In this document: piece by piece, positions 7,682 through 15,308 of the stretch
Layout of the letters: each line of letters opens with the position of its first letter
How positions within the stretch are numbered: position 1 is the stretch's first letter
Origin: DASYHS01 sp035998295
GTDB lineage: Bacteria > Pseudomonadota > Alphaproteobacteria > Azospirillales > Azospirillaceae
NCBI RefSeq assembly: GCF_035998295.1
Contig: NZ_DASYHS010000180.1
Location: 1-26,220 of the forward strand
Direction of reading: 5' to 3'
DNA: 26,220 nt
Program-made: the position numbers and the translations under genes
The notes under the pieces: model-generated
Database searches by the model: none
The model's input: the letters and a program-made list of their open reading frames with translations, nothing else
What the model was told of the DNA's origin: nothing

Positions 7682-8854
7682 GTGACCACGCAACGCAGCG
7701 ACTTCCTGATCCTCGGCGGCGGGATTGCCGGCGCCTCGGCCGGCTTCTTTCTCGCCGGCCGGGGAACCGTCACGCTGCTGGAGACCGAGGACACGCCGGG
7801 CTACCACGCGACCGGCCGGTCGGCGGCCCTGTTCACGGAGTATTACGGCAACGCCTGCATCCGCGCGTTGACGAGGGCGAGCCGGGCCTTCTTCGAGAAC
7901 CCGCCGCCGGGCTTCGCGGAACATCCCCTCCTGACGCCGCGCGGCGTCGTGGCCGTCGCGCGCGACGACGACGAGGCCGAGTTCGAAGCCGCGCTGGAGC
8001 GGGGCCGCGCGATCTCACCCCTGACCCGCGAGATCGACGCGGCCGAGGTGGCGCGGCTGTGCCCCATCGTCAGGCCCGGCAGCTTCGCGCGGGCCCTGCA
8101 CCGGCCGATCGTGATGGACGTCGACGTCCACGCAGCCCATTCCGGGTTCCTGCGCGGCCTGCGCGCCCATGGCGGACGGGTCGTCACCTCCGCGCCGGCG
8201 CGCGCGATCGGGCGCGAGGACGGTGTCTGGCTGGTCGAGACGCCCGTCGGCCGATTCGCGGCGCCCATCCTCGTCAACGCCGCCGGCGCCTGGGCCGACG
8301 AGGTCGCCGCGATGGCCGGTGTGGCAGCCATCGGCCTGGTCGCGATGCGGCGCACCGCGATCACCTTCGACCCGCCGGCGGGGCTGGACCCGTCCGGCTG
8401 GCCAATGGTGACCGACATCGGCGAGAGCATCTACGTCAAGCCGGAGGGCGGCCGCCTGCTCGCCTCGCCCTGCGACGAGACGCCCGTGCCGCCCTCCGAC
8501 GTGCAGCCGGACGAGATCGACGTCGCGACGGCCGCCGATCGGGTCGGGACGCTGACCACGGTCGCGATCCGCCGCATCGTCCACAGATGGGCGGGGCTGC
8601 GCAGCTTCGTCGCCGACCGGACGGTCGTGGTCGGCGAAGCGCCCGACGCGCCCGGCTTCTTCTGGCTGGCCGGACAGGGCGGATATGGCGTACAAACCGC
8701 GCCGGCCGTCGCGCGCGCGGCGGCCGCACTCGCAACGGGCGAACCGCTGCCGGATGAGGTCGCGTGCCTGGGGATCACCGCCGCCGACCTGTCGCCGGCA
8801 CGGCTGATCTCGGGGCGCGCGCAGCGGCAAGACCATGATCGGGACGGCACATGA
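7682..8854 (+). CDS. FAD-dependent D-amino acid dehydrogenase-like oxidoreductase (DauA-like)
   Basis: A DAO-family flavoprotein (390 aa) that should oxidise an amino acid or amine at the C-N bond. The FAD dinucleotide-binding motif GGGIAG (12-17) is at the N-terminus. The segments GYHATGRSAA, VNAAGAWAD, YVKPE, AGLRSFVAD and GQGGYGVQT run in the same order as in D-arginine dehydrogenase DauA of Pseudomonas as I remember it, which suggests a D-amino acid dehydrogenase rather than an oxidase. The active-site loop after GRSAA differs (LFTEYYG). The start is a GTG at 7682: the frame is open far upstream over the MFS gene, but homology begins with RSDFLILGGG and no ATG is near. The stop overlaps the cysD start (ATGA), so the two are translationally coupled. 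Its link to the pathway, for example providing or removing a D-amino acid, is inferred. Confidence 0.82.
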   Translation: MTTQRSDFLILGGGIAGASAGFFLAGRGTVTLLETEDTPGYHATGRSAALFTEYYGNACIRALTRASRAFFENPPPGFAEHPLLTPRGVVAVARDDDEAEFEAALERGRAISPLTREIDAAEVARLCPIVRPGSFARALHRPIVMDVDVHAAHSGFLRGLRAHGGRVVTSAPARAIGREDGVWLVETPVGRFAAPILVNAAGAWADEVAAMAGVAAIGLVAMRRTAITFDPPAGLDPSGWPMVTDIGESIYVKPEGGRLLASPCDETPVPPSDVQPDEIDVATAADRVGTLTTVAIRRIVHRWAGLRSFVADRTVVVGEAPDAPGFFWLAGQGGYGVQTAPAVARAAAALATGEPLPDEVACLGITAADLSPARLISGRAQRQDHDRDGT

Positions 8855-9753
8855 CTGCACTGACCCATCTCCAGCGGCTCGAGGCCGAGAGCATCCACAT
8901 CATGCGGGAAGTCGTCGCCGAGTGCGAGAACCCGGTCATGCTGTATTCGATCGGCAAGGACAGCTCGGTGATGCTGCACCTGGCCATGAAGGCGTTCCAT
9001 CCCGCCAAGCCGCCCTTCCCGCTGCTGCACGTCGACACGACGTGGAAGTTCCGGGAGATGATCGAGTTCCGCGACCGGACGGCCGAGAGGCTCGGCCTCG
9101 AGCTGCTGGTGCACGTCAACCGGGAAGGCCTGGAGCGGGGCATCGGCCCGTTCACCCACGGCTCCTCGGTCCATACCGACGTCATGAAGACCCAGGGCCT
9201 CAAGCAGGCGCTCGACCGGTACGGCTTCGACGCGGCCTTCGGCGGGGCGCGGCGGGACGAGGAGAAGTCCCGCGCGAAGGAGCGCATCTTCTCGGTGCGC
9301 ACGGCGCAGCACCGCTGGGACCCCAAGCAGCAGCGGCCGGAACTCTGGCGCCTCTACAACGCGCGCAAGGCCAAGGGCGAGAGCCTCCGCGTCTTCCCGC
9401 TCTCCAACTGGACCGAGCTGGACATCTGGCAGTACATCCACGCCGAGAACATCCCGATCGTGCCCCTGTACTTCGCCGCCGAACGGCCGGTCGTCCGGCG
9501 CGACGGCATGCTGATCATGGTCGACGACGACCGCATGCCGCTGGAGCCCGACGAGACGCCGGAGCTGCGGCGCGTCCGCTTCCGCACGCTCGGCTGCTAT
9601 CCGCTGACCGGCGCGATCGACAGCGATGCGGACAGCCTGATCGCGATCGTGCGCGAGATGCTGCTGGCCACCACGTCCGAGCGGCATGGCCGCGCGATCG
9701 ACCACGACGCCGCGGCGTCGATGGAGAAGAAGAAGAGCGAGGGGTACTTCTGA
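8851..9753 (+). CDS. cysD: Sulfate adenylyltransferase subunit 2
   Basis: Small subunit of ATP sulfurylase, which forms adenosine 5'-phosphosulfate (APS) from sulfate and ATP in complex with CysN. Length (300 aa) is as usual. The PP-loop ATP-binding motif SIGKDS is at 33-38; FGGARRDEEKSRAKER and FPLSNWTELDIWQYI are family signatures, and the protein ends in KKKSEGYF as CysD proteins do. The ATG overlaps the stop of the flavoenzyme gene, and its own stop overlaps the start of cysNC (TGATG), so the three are translated as a coupled unit. No cysH, cysI, cysJ or sulfate transporter gene is nearby, which suggests PAPS supply for sulfation rather than cysteine synthesis. Confidence 0.97.
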   Translation: MTALTHLQRLEAESIHIMREVVAECENPVMLYSIGKDSSVMLHLAMKAFHPAKPPFPLLHVDTTWKFREMIEFRDRTAERLGLELLVHVNREGLERGIGPFTHGSSVHTDVMKTQGLKQALDRYGFDAAFGGARRDEEKSRAKERIFSVRTAQHRWDPKQQRPELWRLYNARKAKGESLRVFPLSNWTELDIWQYIHAENIPIVPLYFAAERPVVRRDGMLIMVDDDRMPLEPDETPELRRVRFRTLGCYPLTGAIDSDADSLIAIVREMLLATTSERHGRAIDHDAAASMEKKKSEGYF

Positions 9754-11651
9754 TGGCGCACGATGCCGACCTGATCGCCCGGGACATCGAGGGCTACCTC
9801 GCCGAGCAGGAGAGGAAGAGCCTGCTCCGCTTCATCACCTGCGGCAGCGTCGACGACGGCAAGAGCACGCTGATCGGGCGGCTGCTCTACGAATCGAAGC
9901 TGCTGTTCGAGGACCAGCTCCAGCAGCTCGAAGCGGATTCGAAGCGGATGGGCACCCAGGGCGAGGCGCTCGACTTCGCGCTGCTGGTCGACGGGCTGTC
10001 GGCGGAGCGCGAGCAGGGCATCACCATCGACGTCGCCTACCGCTTCTTCACCACGGACCGGCGCAAGTTCATCGTCGCGGACACGCCCGGTCACGAGCAG
10101 TACACCCGTAACATGGTGACCGGCGCCTCGACCGCCGACGTCGCCGTGATCCTGATCGACGCCCGCAAGGGCGTGCTGACGCAGACCCGACGCCACAGCT
10201 ATCTCGTTTCGCTGATCGGCATCCGCAACGTCGTGCTGGCGGTCAACAAGATGGACCTCGTCGGCTATTCGCAGGAGACCTTCGAGACGATCGTGGCCGA
10301 TTACAGGGCCTTCGCCGAGCGGATCGGGATCGAGCGCATCACCGCGATCCCGATGTCGGCCCTGCGCGGCGACAACGTCACGACCGCCAGCGACGCGATG
10401 CCCTGGTACGCCGGGCCGACGCTGATCGAGTTCCTAGAGACGGTCGAGATCGAGAGCGGCCACCAGTCCCGGCCGTTCCGGATGCCCGTCCAGTGGGTCA
10501 ACCGGCCGAACCTCGACTTCCGCGGCTTCGCCGGGCTGATCGCCGGCGGGACCGTCCGCCCCGGCGACCGGGTGCGGGTCCTGCCGTCGGGACGCGAGAG
10601 CGTCGTGCGGCGCATCGTCGCCCATGGCGGCGACCTCGACGAGGCCGTCGCCGGCCAGTCGGTGACGCTGGCCCTGGCCGACGAGATCGACATCAGCCGC
10701 GGCGACGTCCTGTGCTCGGCGACGGAACCGGCCGGCGTCGCCGACCAGTTCGAGGCGACGCTGATCTGGATGTCCGAGGAGCCGTTGCTGCCCGGGCGGC
10801 CCTACCTGCTGAAGATCGGGACCAGGGTCGTGACCGGGACGGTCTCGGCGCTGAAATACAAGGTCAACGTCAACACGCTGGAGCATCTCGCCGGCAAGAC
10901 GCTGGACCTCAACGAGATCGCGGTCTGCAACCTCAGCCTCGACCGGGCGGTCGCCTTCGACGCCTACGAGGACAACCGGGAGACCGGCGGCTTCATCCTG
11001 ATCGACCGGCTGTCCAATGCCACGGTCGGCGCGGGGCTGCTGCATTTCGCACTGCGCCGTTCCCAGAACGTCCACTGGCAGGCGCTCGACGTCGACAAGG
11101 CCGCCCGTGCGACGCTCAAGGCGCAGAAGGCCTGCGTCCTGTGGTTCACCGGCCTGTCCGGAGCGGGCAAGTCGACGGTCGCGAACATGCTGGAGAAGAA
11201 GCTGTTCGCCCAGGGGCGCCATACCTACCTGCTCGACGGCGACAACGTCCGCCACGGCCTGAACAAGGACCTGGGCTTCACCGACGTCGACCGGGTCGAG
11301 AACATCCGCCGCGTCGCCGAGGTGGCGAAGCTGATGGTCGATGCCGGGCTGATCGTCCTGGTCTCGTTCATCTCGCCGTTCCGGGCCGAAAGGCGGATGG
11401 CCCGCGACCTGCTGGAGGCCGGCGAGTTCCTGGAGGTGTTCGTCGACACGCCGCTGGCCGTCGCCGAGCAGCGCGATCCGAAGGGCCTCTACCGCAAGGC
11501 GCGCCGCGGCGAGATCAGGAACTTCACCGGCATCGATTCGCCCTATGAGGCGCCGGAGAACGCCGAGATCCGGATCGACACCACGGCGATGTCGCCGGAA
11601 GACGCCGCCGACGCGGTCCTGGAACGGCTGCGCGACGCCGGCATCGTCTGA
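9753..11651 (+). CDS. cysNC: Bifunctional sulfate adenylyltransferase subunit 1 / APS kinase
   Basis: A 632-aa fusion of the GTPase subunit of ATP sulfurylase (CysN, residues 1 to about 440) with APS kinase (CysC, about 450-632). CysN shows G1 GSVDDGKST (31-39), DTPGHEQY (G3) and NKMD (G4), followed by EF-Tu-like beta barrels. CysC shows the P-loop GLSGAGKST (467-475), DGDNVRHGLN and FISPFR. Together with CysD it converts sulfate to PAPS, the donor for the sulfotransferase encoded upstream. The CysNC fusion is common in alphaproteobacteria, including rhizobia that sulfate signal molecules. It starts on the TGATG overlap with cysD. The stop codon lies inside a 25-bp tandem duplication. Last gene of the operon. 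Confidence 0.97.
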   Translation: MAHDADLIARDIEGYLAEQERKSLLRFITCGSVDDGKSTLIGRLLYESKLLFEDQLQQLEADSKRMGTQGEALDFALLVDGLSAEREQGITIDVAYRFFTTDRRKFIVADTPGHEQYTRNMVTGASTADVAVILIDARKGVLTQTRRHSYLVSLIGIRNVVLAVNKMDLVGYSQETFETIVADYRAFAERIGIERITAIPMSALRGDNVTTASDAMPWYAGPTLIEFLETVEIESGHQSRPFRMPVQWVNRPNLDFRGFAGLIAGGTVRPGDRVRVLPSGRESVVRRIVAHGGDLDEAVAGQSVTLALADEIDISRGDVLCSATEPAGVADQFEATLIWMSEEPLLPGRPYLLKIGTRVVTGTVSALKYKVNVNTLEHLAGKTLDLNEIAVCNLSLDRAVAFDAYEDNRETGGFILIDRLSNATVGAGLLHFALRRSQNVHWQALDVDKAARATLKAQKACVLWFTGLSGAGKSTVANMLEKKLFAQGRHTYLLDGDNVRHGLNKDLGFTDVDRVENIRRVAEVAKLMVDAGLIVLVSFISPFRAERRMARDLLEAGEFLEVFVDTPLAVAEQRDPKGLYRKARRGEIRNFTGIDSPYEAPENAEIRIDTTAMSPEDAADAVLERLRDAGIV

Positions 11652-11690
11652 GGCCGGCCGAGCCGGCATCGTCTGAGGCCGGCCGAGCCG
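11641..11690 (+). repeat. 25-bp direct repeat, two copies, over the cysNC stop codon
   Basis: Two identical 25-bp units, 11641-11665 and 11666-11690, each begin GCATCGTCTGAGG. The first contains the last codons and TGA of cysNC; the second repeats them after the stop. Each unit contains the palindrome GGCCGGCC. It looks like a slippage or unequal-exchange duplication. A weak terminator role is possible, but no T-run follows. Confidence 0.9.
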
Positions 11691-11759
11691 GCATGGTTAA
11701 CCGGATGTAAGGACCGCCATGGTCTCCTGCATTGTCCCCGATCCGACCACGGAGCGACG

Positions 11760-12743
11760 ATGCAGGTTCCCGGTGTGCAGGTTCCCGGTGTGCAGGTTCC
11801 CGGTGCGTGGCTTGCGGCGGCTCTGGCCGCTGCCCTTTCCTTTTCGTTTCCGGCGGCTGCGGGCCCGGTCGAAGCCATGTCGACCGCGCTCGATGCCGCG
11901 ACCGGGCAGGTGCGCCTGCTGTTCGACAGGACGGGGCGTCTGCTGGACGGGTACGAAGGGAGAAGGGACACGTCCGGGATCCATCTCGACCGGTTCAAGC
12001 TGGCGGTCGGCCGGCACGAGGTGCCGCTGGCCGCCCTCGGCACCTTCGTCCCGCGGGCGCTGAAGCGACGCGGAGACGGTCGCGTCAGCATCTTCGGGGC
12101 CGGCGCCGCGCGCTTCGATCCCGACGGCATCGGCTTGGAAAGCGACGGGCTGTCGCTCGGGGCCGACTTCGCGGTCCGCCACCAGGTGCGGCTCGGTGCC
12201 GCCGTCGGCTACTCCCGGCAGCCGATCGGGTCCGGCGCCTTCGCCGAGACGAAGACCGTATCGGTGCATGGCGCCATGAGCCGTTCCGGGCTCTCCGTCG
12301 AAGTGGTCGCGGGCGGCGGGCTCGGGCGCGAGACGAGGACGCGCAGAAGGGCGAGGTCCGTGCTGTTCGCCGGCGGCCGCGCACGATGGAGTCTGGTTCC
12401 GCTTCCAAAGCGGGTGCCCCGGCTGAAGCTGGCACCGTCGGCGTCGGCAGTCGGCGCCCTGGGCGGCACCGGATGGACCGTCGGCACGGCCGCGGTAACC
12501 ACCGGACTGACCGCATCCCACGAGATCGGGTCACGATGGGGCCGGTTCGCCCCGCAGGTATCGGTCGAGCGGACGGCCGAAATGGCATCTGGACCACACG
12601 GCAGGCCCGATGCGGCGTTGCGCCTGGGGATAGTCGGCCGGCTCGACGGCGGTCCCGTCCTGTCGGTCGAGCACGTGATGGGGTGGAAAGGCCGAAACCT
12701 CGACCGCCACGCCGTCACCGGCAAGCTCAAGCTGAAATACTGA
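11760..12743 (+). CDS. Autotransporter-type outer-membrane beta-barrel protein
   Basis: A 327-aa exported protein. Residues 1-34 form a signal peptide with a hydrophobic core (WLAAALAAALSFSF) and a probable cleavage site after PAAA. From about residue 120 on, alternating polar and apolar strands such as LGADFAVRHQVRLGAAVGYS have the typical look of an autotransporter beta domain, and the chain ends in KLKLKY, an aromatic C-terminus expected for barrels handled by the Bam machinery. There is no passenger domain of usual size, only about 85 residues between signal and barrel, so it may be a porin-like or orphan barrel. The ATG is preceded by GGAG at 5 bp. The first 15 codons are three copies of a 15-bp repeat, so the codons for VQVPG are repeated before the signal core. 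The specific role is unknown. Confidence 0.75.
   Translation: MQVPGVQVPGVQVPGAWLAAALAAALSFSFPAAAGPVEAMSTALDAATGQVRLLFDRTGRLLDGYEGRRDTSGIHLDRFKLAVGRHEVPLAALGTFVPRALKRRGDGRVSIFGAGAARFDPDGIGLESDGLSLGADFAVRHQVRLGAAVGYSRQPIGSGAFAETKTVSVHGAMSRSGLSVEVVAGGGLGRETRTRRRARSVLFAGGRARWSLVPLPKRVPRLKLAPSASAVGALGGTGWTVGTAAVTTGLTASHEIGSRWGRFAPQVSVERTAEMASGPHGRPDAALRLGIVGRLDGGPVLSVEHVMGWKGRNLDRHAVTGKLKLKY
11761..11805 (+). repeat. 15-bp perfect tandem repeat, three copies, at the start of the barrel gene
   Basis: The unit TGCAGGTTCCCGGTG occurs at 11761-11775, 11776-11790 and 11791-11805 without mismatch. It is in frame and adds (V)QVPG to the n-region of the signal peptide. Copies 2 and 3 each place a GTG in frame where copy 1 has the ATG, so each copy could carry a start codon. 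Confidence 0.95.
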
Positions 12744-12770
12744 CCCCCGGGGACGTGCCGCAGGCCTCGC

Positions 12771-12789
12771 AATGCTGCGGTGCAGCATT
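12771..12789 (+). terminator. Candidate hairpin terminator after the barrel gene
   Basis: A perfect 8-bp inverted repeat, AATGCTGC - GGT - GCAGCATT, lies 28 bp after the stop of the barrel gene. Only a short T-run (TTT) follows, so termination is likely weak; a regulatory hairpin or operator before the next small gene is an alternative. Confidence 0.5.
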
Positions 12790-12885
12790 TCGATGACTGC
12801 GGGGGCTTCGGCCCTGCTAGCATTCCCTGGCCCTCGAACGGAAGGGCTGGGAGGGACGCCTTCTCGCTGATTGGAGGAGGTTTCC

Positions 12886-13089
12886 ATGATCAACGATCGA
12901 AACGACGGCTTCGAACTGCCGAGCTACGAGGAGCTGTGCGCGATCGAGCGCAGGGCCCGGCGCGACCGCGGCATCTATCTCGCGGACCTGCTCAGGAAGG
13001 GGTTCCAGGCGATCCTGTCCCGCCTGCAGGGCCATGCTCCGGCCGGGAGTTCGCTGGCGGGCCGTTCCGGCATCCGTCCGGCCCGGTGA
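12886..13089 (+). CDS. Small protein of unknown function (67 aa)
   Basis: A very strong ribosome site, GGAGGAGG, lies 5 bp before the ATG at 12886 and fixes this start over an in-frame upstream ATG. The protein begins MINDRNDGFELPSYEEL, followed by a charged helix (CAIERRARRDR) and an amphipathic stretch YLADLLRKGFQAILSRLQ, then a Gly/Ser/Ala/Arg-rich tail. Small proteins with such a 'YLADLLR.G' helix are seen in alphaproteobacteria next to unrelated genes. I do not recognise a function. The hairpin at 13144-13171 lies 55 bp downstream. Confidence 0.65.
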   Translation: MINDRNDGFELPSYEELCAIERRARRDRGIYLADLLRKGFQAILSRLQGHAPAGSSLAGRSGIRPAR

Positions 13090-13143
13090 CGCCGCGAGGA
13101 TCGGGCAAGGGCTGAGACGAACGTTCCCACCCCGGAAAGAAGA

Positions 13144-13171
13144 GCGGCCCGGCTCGTGAGAGCCGGGCCGC
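13144..13171. terminator. Bidirectional intrinsic terminator between the small gene and livK
   Basis: A perfect 12-bp stem, GCGGCCCGGCTC - GTGA - GAGCCGGGCCGC. On the - strand it is followed by a pyrimidine/T-rich run (CTCTTCTTTCC), on the + strand by ATTTCC. It lies 32 bp after the livK stop (- strand) and 55 bp after the small gene (+ strand), so it can end both. Confidence 0.85.
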
Positions 13172-13202
13172 ATTTCCAGTCGGACCTACGGGACGTGCCC
13201 GA

Positions 13203-14324
13203 TCAGCTCTTCTGGTCGTAGTAGGAGTAGGTGCCGTCCTGCCACTCGTAGACGACGTAGCCGGGCGCGGTCACGTCACCCTTCGCGTCGAAGGCGATGT
13301 TGCCGAGCACCGTGTCGAAGTTGCCCTTCTTCAGCTCTTCGGCGACGGCCATCGGGTCGGTCGTGCCGGCGCGGCGCACCGCTTCGGCCCAGGCCTGGAC
13401 CGCACCGTAGGTGTAGAGGACGTAGCCTTCCGGCTCGATGCCCGCGGCGCGGAACATCTCGACCGTCGGAGCGGCCGTCGGGTTCAGCTTCGGATCCGGG
13501 CTGAAGGTCATCAGCATGCCGGCCCCGTCTTCACCCGTGATGGACCAGAACTCCTGGGTGACCATGGCGTCGCCCGACATGACGCGGGCATCGCCCATCC
13601 CCTGCTCGGCCATCTGGCGGACGATCAGGCCCGCCTCGGTGTGGTAGCCGCCGATGTAGACGAGGTCGATGTTGTTCTGCTTCAGCTTGGAGACCAGCGC
13701 CGAGTAGTCGCGCTCGCCGGCGGTGTAGGCCTCGTACATGGCCTCCTGGATGCCGAGCTTGTTGAGGTTCTCCTTCGTGGCGTCGGCAAGGCCTTTGCCG
13801 TAGGCGGACTTGTCGTGAAGGATCGCGATCTTCGCGTCGGGGAAGGTCTCGTGGATGAACGCGCCGGCCACCTGGCCCTGCTGGTCGTCACGGCCGCAGA
13901 CGCGGAAGATCGTCGGGAAGCCCTGCTCGGTGAAGGTCGGGTTGGTCGAGGCGGGCGTGATCTGCAGGATGCCTTCCTCGTTGTAGACCTGGCTGGCGGG
14001 GATCGAGGAGCCCGAGCAGTAGTGACCGGCCACGAAGACCACGCCGCTGGCCGCGAACTGGTTGGCGATCGCGACGGCCTGGCGCGGGTCGCACGCGTCG
14101 TCGCCCTCCTCCAGCACGATCTGCTGGCCGAGCAGGCCACCAGACTCGTTGAGTTCCTTCACGGCCATCACGGCGCCGTTGCGGAGCTGCTCGCCGAACG
14201 CGGCATACTGGCCGGTCAGCGGCGCGCCGACGGCGATGCGGATCTCCTGCGCGCCGGCACTGCCGGCAACGCCGGCCGTGGCCGCGAACAGGCCCGCCGC
14301 AAGTAGGGCTTTGAACTTCGACAT
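13203..14324 (-). CDS. Branched-chain amino acid ABC transporter substrate-binding protein (LivK-like)
   Basis: A periplasmic binding protein of the Leu/Ile/Val (type I fold) family, 373 aa, usual length. A signal peptide covers residues 1 to about 25 (core LLAAGLFAATAGVAGSAGA, cleavage before QEIRI). The mature part opens with IRIAVGAPLTGQYAAFGEQ, the classic LivJ/LivK start, and has the ITPASTNPTFTEQ segment that lines the ligand site. Two cysteines (DDACD, GHYCSG) could form the conserved N-lobe disulfide. ATG 14324 is chosen because GGGAG lies about 6 bp upstream; a TTG directly before it is less likely. No livHMGF genes are in the window, so it is an orphan here and must work with a permease encoded elsewhere. 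The ligand (branched-chain amino acid, amide or other small acid) cannot be read from the sequence. Confidence 0.93.
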   Translation of the reverse strand: MSKFKALLAAGLFAATAGVAGSAGAQEIRIAVGAPLTGQYAAFGEQLRNGAVMAVKELNESGGLLGQQIVLEEGDDACDPRQAVAIANQFAASGVVFVAGHYCSGSSIPASQVYNEEGILQITPASTNPTFTEQGFPTIFRVCGRDDQQGQVAGAFIHETFPDAKIAILHDKSAYGKGLADATKENLNKLGIQEAMYEAYTAGERDYSALVSKLKQNNIDLVYIGGYHTEAGLIVRQMAEQGMGDARVMSGDAMVTQEFWSITGEDGAGMLMTFSPDPKLNPTAAPTVEMFRAAGIEPEGYVLYTYGAVQAWAEAVRRAGTTDPMAVAEELKKGNFDTVLGNIAFDAKGDVTAPGYVVYEWQDGTYSYYDQKS

Positions 14325-14423
14325 CAATCACTCCCTGTCATTGTCTGCCCGCCCCGGAGGACCCGGGGCCCGTGGGCCGGCCTTGAGGCGCCGCCCTACG
14401 GTCGTGGTCACTATCATACCGAT

Positions 14424-14457
14424 CCGTTGAGGTTTTGGTATTTGGAAATGTCAACGG
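14424..14457. promoter_or_regulatory. Inverted repeat and promoter-like elements upstream of livK
   Basis: Arms CCGTTGA (14424-14430) and TCAACGG (14451-14457) are exact inverted repeats separated by 20 bp of AT-rich DNA, about 100 bp before the livK start. The right arm overlaps a perfect TTGACA on the - strand (14454 down to 14449). No good -10 lies 16-18 bp from it; a TATGAT is found nearer the gene (14418 down to 14413). This could be an operator plus promoter, but the pairing of elements is uncertain. Confidence 0.4.
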
Positions 14458-14527
14458 CACTACCCCACTCGCGGTATGATCGCATGCATATTTACATCGA
14501 CCGGGCCGTGCCCGCCAGTGCTGCCGT

Positions 14528-15259
14528 TCAATTTCCGAATGCCGGTACGCTTCCCTGCACGCTCATGCAGTAGGTGAGGCCGAGCGAGGGTGGGCGGGTC
14601 TCGATCGGCGCCGGATGTCTCACGTCGACGGGAGACGTCACCTGGCCCTTGGCGTCGAGGAACGCGGGGGCGGCCGCGGGGTTGAGGGCGACGAGGCCCT
14701 TCCGGTCGGCCGGCATCGGCGCGAAGGCCATGGTGGGATTGTGCACCTTCTCGGTCGGGATCCGGGCGAGCACGCCCGCGGCGCTCGGACTGTCGCCCGG
14801 CAGGTCCGTCACGAGGATGCTTCCGGTCCCTGTGGCGCCCTGGACGACGTTGGCGCCGTGCGTATGGACGGGGACGCTGTCCGGCGTCAGCTTCTCCTCG
14901 GGGTCGCCGCGATACCTGCCGAGGGTGGGGATGCCGGGGGCGCCCTCCTTCGGCGCCGGCACGCCGACGCCCGGCGGAGCCGCGCCCACCGGCGTGATGC
15001 CGCGCAGGTCGGGAAGATCGAGGCTGTCGCGCTGGGCGCCGAACGCGCCCCCGACGAAGTCCTTGTAGTTGGCATAGGCCGGGTCGGACGTCGCGAGCGC
15101 GCGTCCGTCCAGGGGCACGAAGCCGACCGGGCAATAGTCGAAGGCGAAGGCGCAGATCGAACCGTAGAGCGGCATGTCCGAGCACGCCTGCGCCCGGTCC
15201 GCGGACGCGAGCAGGAGGGCGGGGACGAGCGGCAGGACGTGAAGCGGGATGCGTCTCAT
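14528..15259 (-). CDS. Secreted tail-collar (Mdp-like) domain protein, intact copy
   Basis: A 243-aa protein with a signal peptide (core LHVLPLVPALLLASA, cleavage near AQA-CS) and a phage tail-collar / microcystin-dependent-protein-like fold. The N-terminal collar pattern is GSICAFAFDYCPVGFVPLDGR followed by DLPDLRG, with HTHG in the middle and LTYCMSVQGSVP at the C-terminus, where Mdp proteins end in '...FIIALQGIYP'. Three or four cysteines around the first motif are shared with the paralogue upstream, which fits an exported, oxidised protein. It is the last of three tandem copies on this strand and follows the split copy by 70 bp. Mdp-like proteins are found outside phages as surface or secreted proteins of mostly unknown role. 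Confidence 0.75.
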   Translation of the reverse strand: MRRIPLHVLPLVPALLLASADRAQACSDMPLYGSICAFAFDYCPVGFVPLDGRALATSDPAYANYKDFVGGAFGAQRDSLDLPDLRGITPVGAAPPGVGVPAPKEGAPGIPTLGRYRGDPEEKLTPDSVPVHTHGANVVQGATGTGSILVTDLPGDSPSAAGVLARIPTEKVHNPTMAFAPMPADRKGLVALNPAAAPAFLDAKGQVTSPVDVRHPAPIETRPPSLGLTYCMSVQGSVPAFGN

Positions 15260-15308
15260 GGGAATTCCCCGGGGTTTTCCGTTCGTTCGGGCACAGGGCC
15301 CACCGGCG

